6,260 nt of DNA from an uncultured Lachnospiraceae bacterium (GTDB lineage Bacteria; Bacillota; Clostridia; Lachnospirales; Lachnospiraceae), in contig CAJKQE010000113.1 of the NCBI GenBank assembly GCA_905201915.1, positions 1-6,260 of the forward strand. Reading direction: 5' to 3'. This document shows, piece after piece, positions 1 through 5,825 of the stretch. Position 1 is the stretch's first letter; each line of letters begins with the position of its first letter. A model generated the notes under the pieces. The model saw only the letters and a program-made list of their open reading frames with translations. It was not told the origin of the DNA and made no database searches. Position numbers and translations under genes: made by a program.

Positions 1-2
1 CC

Positions 3-704
3 TTATTTTTTCACTGTATTATCATAAAATTTTCCGCTGCAAGACTCATTACTACAGGAAGCGCAGCCGCCTTCCATACAATGAACAGGTTTTTGTTCTT
101 CTTTTGGTTTCTTTTCCTGCATTTTCGCACGAAATGCTGCCAAAAATGCAAGAACAAAGAAAGCCCCCGGTGCCAAAATAAAAATTGTAGCCGGTTCATA
201 AGCTTTCGGCATAATCTGGAAACCAAATAAAGTACCTGCTCCAATCAGCTCACGAAAGCCTGCAAGAATAGTAATGGACAGAGTAAAACCAAGTCCCATT
301 CCAATTCCATCAAAAATAGAAGCAACCGGCCCGTTTTTAGATGCGTAAGACTCTGCTCTTCCTAAAATAATACAGTTTACTACGATAAGAGGAATATAAA
401 TTCCTAATGCATCATATAAAACCGGAATAAAGCCTTGAAGCAAAAGCTGAACAATGGTTACAAAGGAGGCTACCACTACAATATATGCCGGCATACGTAC
501 TTTGTCCGGAATAATATTTCTCAAAAGAGAAATAAATAAGTTAGACATTGCCAGAACCACCGTTGTAGTAAGTCCCATTCCAATTCCGTTTATGGCTGCT
601 GTGGTAACTGCTAAAGTCGGACACATACCAAGTACCAGAACAAAAGTCGGGTTTTCTTTGATGATACCATTATAAAGACGTTCAACAGGTGAATTCTTTT
701 TCAT
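3..704 (-). CDS. rnfE: Electron transport complex subunit RnfE, with Cys-rich C-terminal tail
   Basis: Integral membrane subunit of the Rnf ferredoxin:NAD+ oxidoreductase. Known of the family: RnfE and RnfA pack as an inverted pair and share a membrane-embedded iron-sulfur centre bound by conserved cysteines. Seen: 233 residues with about six hydrophobic segments up to about residue 192. The two family cysteines are C28 in LGMCPTLAVT and C111 in VNCIILGRAESYA. The GMGLGFT and GFRELIGAGTLFG stretches (about 135-162) are also typical. After a lysine-rich linker (194-206) comes a hydrophilic tail with C209, C214, C217 and C222 (spacing CX4CX2CX4C), which is not part of the known core. The start at 704 is supported by AAAGGAGGG 8 nt upstream and by lying 1 bp after the rnfG stop. 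The TAA stop is followed by GG at the window edge, which would fit a ribosome binding site for a following rnfA (inference). Confidence 0.95.
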   Translation of the reverse strand: MKKNSPVERLYNGIIKENPTFVLVLGMCPTLAVTTAAINGIGMGLTTTVVLAMSNLFISLLRNIIPDKVRMPAYIVVVASFVTIVQLLLQGFIPVLYDALGIYIPLIVVNCIILGRAESYASKNGPVASIFDGIGMGLGFTLSITILAGFRELIGAGTLFGFQIMPKAYEPATIFILAPGAFFVLAFLAAFRAKMQEKKPKEEQKPVHCMEGGCASCSNESCSGKFYDNTVKK

Positions 705-705
705 A

Positions 706-1317
706 TCATTCTCCCTCCTTTACATAATTAAATGCGCAAATTCCGGCATTGACACCACCGGTCACTGCTTTTGAAGTAATGGTAGCACCACTGATTGCAT
801 TAATTTCATTGTCAGCGGATGCACCTGCTTTTGTAACCTCAAAAGCCTCTGCATTTTTATCAGAAAACTGATTTTTAAATTCATCTTTTGTGGCATTCAT
901 ACCAAGTCCGGCAGTTTCGCTGATACTTAAAATAGAAATACCATTCAAAGTTCCATCAAGCTGGACACCCATAGAAAAGGTAATGTCACCGCCATATCCT
1001 TCTGAAGTTGTCACATTAACAGCATATCCTAAAGTTTCTCCTGAAGCATCCTTTGCTTCCATGATTTCATTGATTTTCTGAGCTTCAAATCCCTGTTCTT
1101 TTAAAGCGGATGCCAAATCTGCATCTTCTGCTTCCACGCATACTTCAAAAGTATCTGCATCTTCAAATACCGCCTTGTACGCTTCCTGTTTTGCTTTCTC
1201 CTGTTGATTGGCAATAGGCTTTTTCGTAACCTCATATACAAGTCCTAAAAGCCCTCCTGCAATTAGAGTAATTACAGTAAGAATCATGGCATCTTTTAAT
1301 ATTGTATTCTTTTTCAT
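706..1317 (-). CDS. rnfG: Electron transport complex subunit RnfG (covalent FMN flavoprotein)
   Basis: Subunit of the Rnf complex that carries a covalently bound FMN on the outer face of the membrane and relays electrons between membrane and NAD-side subunits. Seen: 203 residues, the usual size. One N-terminal membrane anchor spans about 11-29 after a KK-containing cytoplasmic start, followed by an extracytoplasmic domain. SETAGLGMNA (132-141) corresponds to the family's ETxGLG motif. ISGATITSKAV (175-185) contains the SGAT flavinylation site, so T179 is the predicted phosphoester-linked FMN threonine. The start codon overlaps the rnfD stop as ATGA, and a strong AAAGGAGGT lies 8 nt upstream inside rnfD, indicating translational coupling. 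The flavin transferase ApbE needed for FMN attachment is not encoded in this window. Confidence 0.96.
   Translation of the reverse strand: MKKNTILKDAMILTVITLIAGGLLGLVYEVTKKPIANQQEKAKQEAYKAVFEDADTFEVCVEAEDADLASALKEQGFEAQKINEIMEAKDASGETLGYAVNVTTSEGYGGDITFSMGVQLDGTLNGISILSISETAGLGMNATKDEFKNQFSDKNAEAFEVTKAGASADNEINAISGATITSKAVTGGVNAGICAFNYVKEGE
713..721 (-). promoter_or_regulatory. Ribosome binding site of rnfE inside rnfG
   Basis: AAAGGAGGG on the minus strand, 8 nt before the rnfE ATG and lying inside the last codons of rnfG. It fixes the rnfE start and suggests coupled translation of the two subunits. Confidence 0.85.
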
Positions 1318-2273
1318 GCTTTTTTACCTCCTTTTCCGAAGGCACGTGGCATTGTATAGCGCTCGATTAAAGGTATCAACAAGTTGCAGAATATAATCGC
1401 ATAAGATACACCTTCTGCAGAACCACCGAAAATACGGAACAGTCCTGTAAATATACCTAGACATACACCATAGACAAGCTGTCCTGCCTTAGTAATTGGT
1501 GTAGTAACATAATCTGTTGCCATAAACCATGCTCCCAGCATTAAACCACCACCAAATAAATGGCATAATAAATATTCTACATCAAATCCATGACCTCCGA
1601 ACAGCAGAACAAATACTGCGAAAGTACCGATATAAGTCAATGGAATCCGGAAATCAATAATTCTGTTTATCAGGAGAATTGCTGCTCCGATGAGAATTGC
1701 CAAGGCAGAAGTCTCACCAATGGTTCCCTGTACATTCCCGAAAAATAAATCTACCCAGTTTACGCTTTCTCCTGCTTTTAAAGCTGCTAAAGGAGTTGCT
1801 CCTGATACAGTATCAACAACATTTCCCCAGCCACCTTTTGGAACAGTGAAATCTGTCATTCTTCCTGTGAAAGAAATCAAAAGGAAGCATCGGGCTGCCA
1901 GTGCAGGGTTCATAATGTTCTGTCCCAGGCCACCAAAAAGCTGTTTTACAACTAAAATAGCAAAAACTCCACCAATCACTGCAATCCACCAAGGTGCATT
2001 TGGTGGCAGGTTAAGTGCCAGCAAAAGACCGGTAACAGCCGCACTGCCATCCTGAATAGTTAACTTCTTATGTACAATTTTTTCATAACCGGCTTCTGTT
2101 GCCATACATACTGCAATGGAAACTAAAATCAACAGAAGAGCATTTAAGCCAAAATTATAAATTCCAAATAATGCTGCAGGCATAAGCGCTAAAAACACTG
2201 TACGCATAATACTGCCTGTACTCACCTTCGACCTTACATGAGGGGAAGATGAAACATGTAATAATTCACTCAT
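1314..2273 (-). CDS. rnfD: Electron transport complex subunit RnfD (covalent FMN membrane protein)
   Basis: Integral membrane subunit of Rnf, homologous to NqrB, with a covalent FMN. It is thought to be part of the route linking electron transfer to cation translocation. Seen: 319 residues, close to the family norm, with roughly eight to nine hydrophobic helices (for example about 23-60, 95-112, 189-205, 211-226, 232-251, 264-283, 288-303). GGLGQNIMNPALAARC (114-129) and DTVSGATPLAALK (154-166) are signature stretches. T160 in SGAT is the predicted FMN-bearing threonine. ATDYVTTPIT (252-261) matches the conserved loop late in the protein. The start is chosen because AGGAGGA sits about 7 nt upstream and the N-terminus (MSELLHVSSSPHV) looks like other RnfD proteins. 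It begins 12 bp after rnfC and overlaps rnfG by 4 bp. Confidence 0.97.
   Translation of the reverse strand: MSELLHVSSSPHVRSKVSTGSIMRTVFLALMPAALFGIYNFGLNALLLILVSIAVCMATEAGYEKIVHKKLTIQDGSAAVTGLLLALNLPPNAPWWIAVIGGVFAILVVKQLFGGLGQNIMNPALAARCFLLISFTGRMTDFTVPKGGWGNVVDTVSGATPLAALKAGESVNWVDLFFGNVQGTIGETSALAILIGAAILLINRIIDFRIPLTYIGTFAVFVLLFGGHGFDVEYLLCHLFGGGLMLGAWFMATDYVTTPITKAGQLVYGVCLGIFTGLFRIFGGSAEGVSYAIIFCNLLIPLIERYTMPRAFGKGGKKA
1326..1334 (-). promoter_or_regulatory. Ribosome binding site of rnfG inside rnfD
   Basis: AAAGGAGGT on the minus strand, a near-perfect anti-16S match 8 nt before the rnfG ATG, embedded in the 3' end of rnfD. Together with the ATGA start/stop overlap it decides the rnfG start. 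Confidence 0.87.
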
Positions 2274-2280
2274 GATTTTC

Positions 2281-2287
2281 TCCTCCT
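2281..2287 (-). promoter_or_regulatory. Ribosome binding site of rnfD overlapping the rnfC stop
   Basis: AGGAGGA on the minus strand. The TAG stop of rnfC runs directly into it (TAGGAGGA), so a ribosome terminating on rnfC sits on the rnfD initiation site. The spacing to the rnfD ATG is about 7 nt. Confidence 0.85.
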
Positions 2288-3608
2288 ACTTTGGTTTTCT
2301 GCGATTTGCCAGAACCATTTTTCTCATGGAACGCATGGATTGCGTCAATGGTCTTTTAGCTGGACAGGCAAAACTACAGCAGCCACATTCTACACATTCC
2401 ATACCACTATATTTTACAAACAAGTCTTCTTTGCCATTTTCAGAGTAAGTAGCTAATCTGGATGGAACCAGCCTTGCCGGACAAGCAGATACACATCTTC
2501 CGCAGTTAATACAAGCTGTAGGTTCATTTTCTGCAACCTCATCTTTTGACATACAAAGCATAGCAGAAGATGTCTTTACAACAGGAACGTGATAATCAAA
2601 CATGGCAAATCCCATCATAGGCCCGCCGGAAATTATTTTCTTTGCAGGAACTTTCAATCCTCCTGCTGCTTCTAAAAGTTCTGCAAAAGAAGTTCCCAGA
2701 CGCACCTTAAAGTTTCCCGGCTCTGCTACGGCATCTCCCGTAATTGTAACAATACGATCCATAACCGGCTCGCCCTTCATTACCGCACGATAGACTGCGC
2801 ATACCGTATCAATATTATCTACCACACATCCTGCATCCGCCGGAAGCATAGAGGAATTGATTTCTCTGCCGCTTACTGCTGCAATCAAACAACGCTCAGC
2901 TCCCTGTGGATATTTTGTTTTTAAAGGAGTAACTTCTATTCTTGGCTCATCCTTTACCAATTCTGTAAGTTTTTCAATGCAATCCGGCTTATTATCTTCA
3001 ATACAAATATAACCTTTTGCATGATCAAAAAGTCTCAAAATACATTTCAATCCATTGATAATCCAATCTGGCTGCTCCAACATACGGCGGTAATCAGAAG
3101 TCAAATAAGGCTCACATTCTGCTCCATTAACCAGAACATATTCGATTTTATCCGGCTCTTTTGGCGAAAGCTTTACATGGGTGGGAAAACCTGCTCCTCC
3201 CATACCAACAACTCCTGCCTCTTTAATCCTGCCGATAATCTCTTCTTTGGTAAGTTCTTTTAAAGATTGTACCGATGTAAATTCTACAGTTTCATATTTT
3301 TCATCGTTTTCTATAACGATTGCATCCACCATAGAACCTACATTATTCCTTACTTTCTTTAATTCTTTTACCACTCCTGATACAGAAGAATGGATAGGTG
3401 CAGAAACAAAGCCTCCCATCTCTGCAATTTTCTGTCCTACCAGAACATAATCACCCTTTTTCACAACAGGCTGTGCCGGAGCACCAATGTGTTGTGACAA
3501 CGGATAAACCATTTCTTTTCCGGGAAGATATTCCCGTACAGGCTTTTCTTTTGACAGTTCTTTTCCATCATAAGGATGCACACCACCCCTAAAGGTTAAA
3601 AACGCCAT
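2286..3608 (-). CDS. rnfC: Electron transport complex subunit RnfC (NADH-binding, two 4Fe-4S clusters)
   Basis: Peripheral cytoplasmic subunit of Rnf, the site where NAD+ is reduced, related to the NuoF subunit of complex I. Seen: 440 residues. The N-terminal FRGGVHPYDGKEL (6-18) is the family signature. A lipoyl-like beta region follows (about 45-100, including GDYVLVGQKIAEMGGFVSAP). The glycine-rich nucleotide/FMN region is GVVGMGGAGFPTHVKL (132-147), followed by NGAECEPYLTSD (161-172). Two ferredoxin-type motifs lie near the C-terminus: C366, C369, C372, C376 and C405, C408, C411, C415. The protein ends soon after these, so it is the short form without the long repeat tail of E. coli RsxC. 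Translation starts at 3608 with AAAGGAGGG 7 nt upstream. It is the first rnf gene, 41 bp after the membrane-protein gene upstream. Confidence 0.97.
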   Translation of the reverse strand: MAFLTFRGGVHPYDGKELSKEKPVREYLPGKEMVYPLSQHIGAPAQPVVKKGDYVLVGQKIAEMGGFVSAPIHSSVSGVVKELKKVRNNVGSMVDAIVIENDEKYETVEFTSVQSLKELTKEEIIGRIKEAGVVGMGGAGFPTHVKLSPKEPDKIEYVLVNGAECEPYLTSDYRRMLEQPDWIINGLKCILRLFDHAKGYICIEDNKPDCIEKLTELVKDEPRIEVTPLKTKYPQGAERCLIAAVSGREINSSMLPADAGCVVDNIDTVCAVYRAVMKGEPVMDRIVTITGDAVAEPGNFKVRLGTSFAELLEAAGGLKVPAKKIISGGPMMGFAMFDYHVPVVKTSSAMLCMSKDEVAENEPTACINCGRCVSACPARLVPSRLATYSENGKEDLFVKYSGMECVECGCCSFACPAKRPLTQSMRSMRKMVLANRRKPK

Positions 3609-3615
3609 ATTTCGT

Positions 3616-3624
3616 CCCTCCTTT
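3616..3624 (-). promoter_or_regulatory. Ribosome binding site of rnfC
   Basis: AAAGGAGGG on the minus strand, 7 nt upstream of the rnfC ATG, within the 41-bp gap after the upstream gene. No convincing -10/-35 pair was found in this gap or in the last 100 bp of the upstream gene. Confidence 0.85.
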
Positions 3625-3631
3625 ATTTTTC

Positions 3632-3653
3632 CTAATCAGTTAAAACCAATTAG
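3632..3653 (-). other. Intergenic RNA hairpin at the permease stop, ahead of rnfC
   Basis: In minus-strand RNA the arms CUAAUUGGU and ACUGAUUAG pair over 9 positions, including two G-U wobbles, around a UUUA loop. The TAA stop of the upstream gene lies in the first arm, and the rnfC ribosome binding site follows 7 nt after the second arm. No U-run follows (the next bases are GAAAAAUAAAGG), so it is not a classical terminator. The two wobbles become C-A mismatches in plus-strand RNA, so the fold is strand-specific. A role in mRNA processing or stability is inference. Confidence 0.45.
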
Positions 3654-4564
3654 CGTTTCTGATGTTTCTTTCTATATTTCTTAAACTGATTTTTCAGTTC
3701 AGGATATGCGTAGACCATACGCTTCTTCACAATATTTTGTTTCTTACGAATATCTGTATATTTTTTTTCAAATTCATCTAATTTCTGCTCCATTTCTGCC
3801 TTCTTTGCAAAATAACTGTCATCATCCAAAAGATGCTTTTCTTCAAATAAGGCTTCAAAACGCCCCATAAATTCCTGTCTTCTTGCAGATAAACGTTCCA
3901 CAACCTCCTGTGTACGTATATGGGCTCTAACTGTTTCTAATCGTTCCTGAATTTCTTCTTTTGTCTCATACAACCTGCTGCTGTGAAGATATTTCGCAAT
4001 ATCCTCCATCATATCTTCTATCTTTGCAAAATTCTTTGTAAGTCCAAAAGCTGCCCAAGCTGAAGTAATGAAATCTAATATATACAAAATCGTAATCACA
4101 ATCAGAAAAATTTCTCCTATTTTCTGTGGGTATAAATCTGTAAACCAGGAAACAACAGGCTGAAGTACTTTAAACAATAATACAGTAAATAGTCCCCATC
4201 CCAAAGAAGTCCCTAAGCTGATATATCCCTGAAGATTATACTTTCTATGGCTGTAGTCCCACCAACGGGTGTGAAAAATCCTTTCCATGAGCCATCCTGT
4301 AATGTACTCCAATATAGTAGCAACTACTACACCGCCTATGTATAAAACAGCCAGATTATCTCCGAAAGGCTTTAAAATCAAATAAATACTTACAGCCCCC
4401 ATACCATAAATAGTACATAACGGACCGTTAATAAAACCCCTGTTTACAAATTTTCTTTTTCTTACAGATACATAAGCAGTTTCCCATAGCCATCCGAAAA
4501 AGCTATATACAAAAAACCAGCTTATGATATAATATAAAGATACACCTGCAATTTCTATATTCAT
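3650..4564 (-). CDS. PF06541-family (CmpB-like) membrane protein with coiled-coil tail
   Basis: Recognised from its motifs as a member of the 'putative ABC-transporter type IV' family; the true function is not established. Seen: 304 residues. Hydrophobic helices lie at about 8-27, 47-66, 70-90, 117-137 and 150-172. Family motifs are YSFFGWLWE (20-28), NRGFINGPLCTIYGMGA (41-57), LEYITGWLMERIF (85-97), WWDYS (101-105), and N110 with GYISLGTSLGWG (113-124). Residues about 178-304 are highly charged, rich in E, K and R, and predicted helical or coiled-coil, ending in a basic KKYRKKHQKR. No ATP-binding protein is encoded nearby, so a transporter role is not supported by context. The start at 4564 has AGAGGAG about 6 nt upstream and a candidate extended -10 promoter just before it. 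It lies 41 bp before rnfC on the same strand and may be co-transcribed with it. Confidence 0.85.
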   Translation of the reverse strand: MNIEIAGVSLYYIISWFFVYSFFGWLWETAYVSVRKRKFVNRGFINGPLCTIYGMGAVSIYLILKPFGDNLAVLYIGGVVVATILEYITGWLMERIFHTRWWDYSHRKYNLQGYISLGTSLGWGLFTVLLFKVLQPVVSWFTDLYPQKIGEIFLIVITILYILDFITSAWAAFGLTKNFAKIEDMMEDIAKYLHSSRLYETKEEIQERLETVRAHIRTQEVVERLSARRQEFMGRFEALFEEKHLLDDDSYFAKKAEMEQKLDEFEKKYTDIRKKQNIVKKRMVYAYPELKNQFKKYRKKHQKR

Positions 4565-4571
4565 GTTTTTT

Positions 4572-4578
4572 CTCCTCT
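4572..4578 (-). promoter_or_regulatory. Ribosome binding site of the CmpB-like gene
   Basis: AGAGGAG on the minus strand, about 7 nt upstream of the ATG at 4564. With the predicted promoter immediately upstream, the leader would be only about 15 nt long. Confidence 0.7.
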
Positions 4579-4585
4579 GTTATAT

Positions 4586-4614
4586 AATATACCACTTTTT
4601 TGCAGAAATCACTA
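4586..4614 (-). promoter_or_regulatory. Candidate sigma-A promoter (extended -10), minus strand
   Basis: On the minus strand the -10 element TATATT (4586-4591) is preceded by TGG, giving the extended -10 TGGTATATT. A weak -35 element TAGTGA (4609-4614) lies 17 bp upstream. The predicted start is near 4579. It would drive the CmpB-like gene and possibly the whole rnf operon. The extended -10 can compensate for the poor -35. Read by eye only. Confidence 0.55.
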
Positions 4615-4641
4615 GAAAAATTTAGTAATTTTTCGTATTAT
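4613..4641 (+). promoter_or_regulatory. Candidate sigma-A promoter, plus strand
   Basis: -35 element TAGAAA (4613-4618, four of six consensus bases), 17-bp spacer, and -10 element TATTAT (4636-4641). The predicted start near 4648 gives a leader of about 25 nt to the ATG at 4673. The -35 overlaps the minus-strand -35 by 2 bp, so the divergent promoters may compete for RNA polymerase. Confidence 0.5.
4615..4634. promoter_or_regulatory. Perfect 8-bp inverted repeat between divergent promoters
   Basis: Arms GAAAAATT and AATTTTTC are perfect reverse complements separated by TAGT. The dyad covers part of the plus-strand -35 and nearly all of its spacer, and lies directly upstream of the minus-strand -35. 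That is the position expected of a shared operator. It does not match the LexA, Fur, PerR, CodY or CcpA consensus forms I know. The base composition is very AT-rich, so chance is possible. Confidence 0.4.
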
Positions 4642-4656
4642 TTTAAAAACAATTTG

Positions 4657-4662
4657 AAAGGA
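4657..4662 (+). promoter_or_regulatory. Ribosome binding site of the exonuclease-like gene
   Basis: AAAGGA, 10 nt before the ATG at 4673. It is weaker than the rnf sites, and it is the only purine-rich site near this start. Confidence 0.6.
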
Positions 4663-4663
4663 T

Positions 4664-4683
4664 TTTGTTAAAATGATAACAAA
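4664..4683. promoter_or_regulatory. Rex-like palindrome over the start codon
   Basis: Arms TTTGTTA (4664-4670) and TAACAAA (4677-4683) are perfect reverse complements with a 6-bp spacer. Against the clostridial Rex operator form TTGTTAA-N4-TTAACAA, positions 4665-4682 match 13 of 14 defined bases with the correct spacing. The only mismatch is A for T at 4676. The site covers the ATG of the plus-strand gene and lies about 20-35 bp past its predicted transcription start, where a bound repressor could block elongation. Rex senses the NADH/NAD+ ratio, which would suit the nearby rnf operon, but the site is about 85 bp upstream of the minus-strand start. The assignment is inference. Confidence 0.4.
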
Positions 4684-5791
4684 TGTACGAATTCTTCGTC
4701 AATTTTCAACAGTTTTACCCGTCACTTTTTCCATTCTAAATTGTGATCCAAAAGATGTTCTATTCTTTGATATCGAAACTACCGGATTAAGCCCCAAAAC
4801 AAGCCGAGTATTTTTAATTGGGCTTATTTCTTTTCAGCCTGATATAAAAGAATGGCAACTCATCCAGTTTCTTCTGGAGCATAACTGTGAGGAAGAAGAA
4901 AGCCAGCTTTTAAAAACTTTCTCTGCCTTTGTAGAAAACAAATCTCAGCTCATTCACTTTAATGGGAACTCTTTTGATATTCCTTACCTCATTTCTCGCT
5001 ATGAAAAGCATCAGCTTTCCAATCCTTTTTCAAAGAAGGATTCTCTTGATTTATATCGAGAATTTTTGCGTATGCCTGCTTTTTTCAAGCAAATGCCCAA
5101 TCATACCCAAAAATCTTTCGAGGAATTGACTGGCTATCCCAGAAAAGATCTTTTATCAGGAAAAGAAATGATAAAAATTTATCATAACTATGTTCAAACA
5201 CCTTCTAAGGAAACAGAAGAGCTTCTTTTACAGCACAACTATGATGACCTTGTGGGTATGCTTTCTATTCTTTCTCTCTTTAATTTAAAACAGCTTCCCA
5301 AAGGGCAATGGGAACTTACTGAAGTAGAAGAATTAAAAAAGCAAGAAGTCAACCAGTCCATCACCAAAGAGCTGTTATTTACTCTCAAACTTCCTGTTCC
5401 TATTCCGGTCCAACTTTCTGCTGCTTTTTCTTTCGGCTATATAACAGCTTCAAAATGTGTGGTAAAAATAAAACTTCCTTTATACGAGGGAACTCTAAAA
5501 TTTTATTATCCTGACTATAAAAATTATTACTATTTACCTTTGGAAGATGAAGCTGTTCATAAAAGTGTTGCTATTTATATCGATACCCAGCATAGACAAA
5601 AAGCAACTGCTGCCAATTGCTATAAAAAATATCATGGCATTTTCGTTTATTCTCCTAGCTCCTGTTCTTTACCTCTTTTAAAAGAAGATTTACATACCAA
5701 AGAATGTTATACTTTTTGGCCCTTTCAAAATTCATCTTTGTCCATACAAAAATATTATATCCAAGAAATATTAAAAACAGCCATCACATAA
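4673..5791 (+). CDS. YprB/MrfB-like DEDD exonuclease (RNase H-like fold)
   Basis: Predicted metal-dependent 3'-5' exonuclease of the RNase H-like group (PF13482 type). B. subtilis YprB (MrfB) is a relative that works with the helicase YprA (MrfA) in repair of mitomycin damage. Seen: 372 residues. The nuclease domain spans about 28-205: FFDIETTGL (31-39) gives D33 and E35, HFNGNSFDIPYL (95-106) gives N97 and D102, DSLDLYR (123-129) follows, and HNYDDLVGML (188-197) gives the last acidic residue (D192, with H188 nearby). Residues 206-372 form an aromatic, probably beta-rich domain with YYYLPLED (285-292), HKSVA (296-300), KATAANCY (310-317). It shows no obvious TPR helices, unlike the tail described for B. 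subtilis YprB. No helicase partner is in the window. The gene is divergent from the CmpB-like gene and ends in a terminator hairpin. Substrate and role here are inferred. Confidence 0.82.
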   Translation: MITNVRILRQFSTVLPVTFSILNCDPKDVLFFDIETTGLSPKTSRVFLIGLISFQPDIKEWQLIQFLLEHNCEEEESQLLKTFSAFVENKSQLIHFNGNSFDIPYLISRYEKHQLSNPFSKKDSLDLYREFLRMPAFFKQMPNHTQKSFEELTGYPRKDLLSGKEMIKIYHNYVQTPSKETEELLLQHNYDDLVGMLSILSLFNLKQLPKGQWELTEVEELKKQEVNQSITKELLFTLKLPVPIPVQLSAAFSFGYITASKCVVKIKLPLYEGTLKFYYPDYKNYYYLPLEDEAVHKSVAIYIDTQHRQKATAANCYKKYHGIFVYSPSSCSLPLLKEDLHTKECYTFWPFQNSSLSIQKYYIQEILKTAIT

Positions 5792-5805
5792 AGTGGTGGC
5801 TGTTT
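5775..5805. terminator. Bidirectional hairpin terminator between convergent genes
   Basis: Arms AAACAGCCATCAC (5775-5787) and GTGGTGGCTGTTT (5793-5805) pair over 13 positions with a single T-G wobble, around the loop ATAAA. The left arm encodes the last residues of the exonuclease-like protein and its TAA stop falls in the loop. On the minus strand the second arm runs into TTTTTAATATTT, a good U-tract for ending the S1-domain gene. On the plus strand the tail (TTTACTATAACTTTATTC) is weaker but still T-rich. Confidence 0.85.
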
Positions 5806-5825
5806 ACTATAACTTTATTCTATAA

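Noticed and set aside
1690..2055. A 121-codon open frame on the plus strand opposite rnfD.
   Set aside because: It lies antisense to a strongly conserved gene, has no ribosome binding site, and its product has no recognisable features. It is a shadow frame.
3021..3450. Two overlapping plus-strand open frames opposite rnfC.
   Set aside because: They are antisense to conserved RnfC motifs, lack ribosome binding sites, and overlap each other. They are not genes.
3684..3699. Perfect 6-bp inverted repeat AACTGA-TTTT-TCAGTT near the 3' end of the CmpB-like gene.
   Set aside because: It lies fully within coding sequence for charged tail residues, is short and AT-rich, and no promoter or U-tract accompanies it. 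Chance is the simplest explanation.
3655..3760. Possible internal minus-strand promoter for rnfC (TTGTGA and TATAGA elements).
   Set aside because: The elements do not pair at an acceptable spacing, and TATAGA lacks the conserved final T. There is no extended -10.
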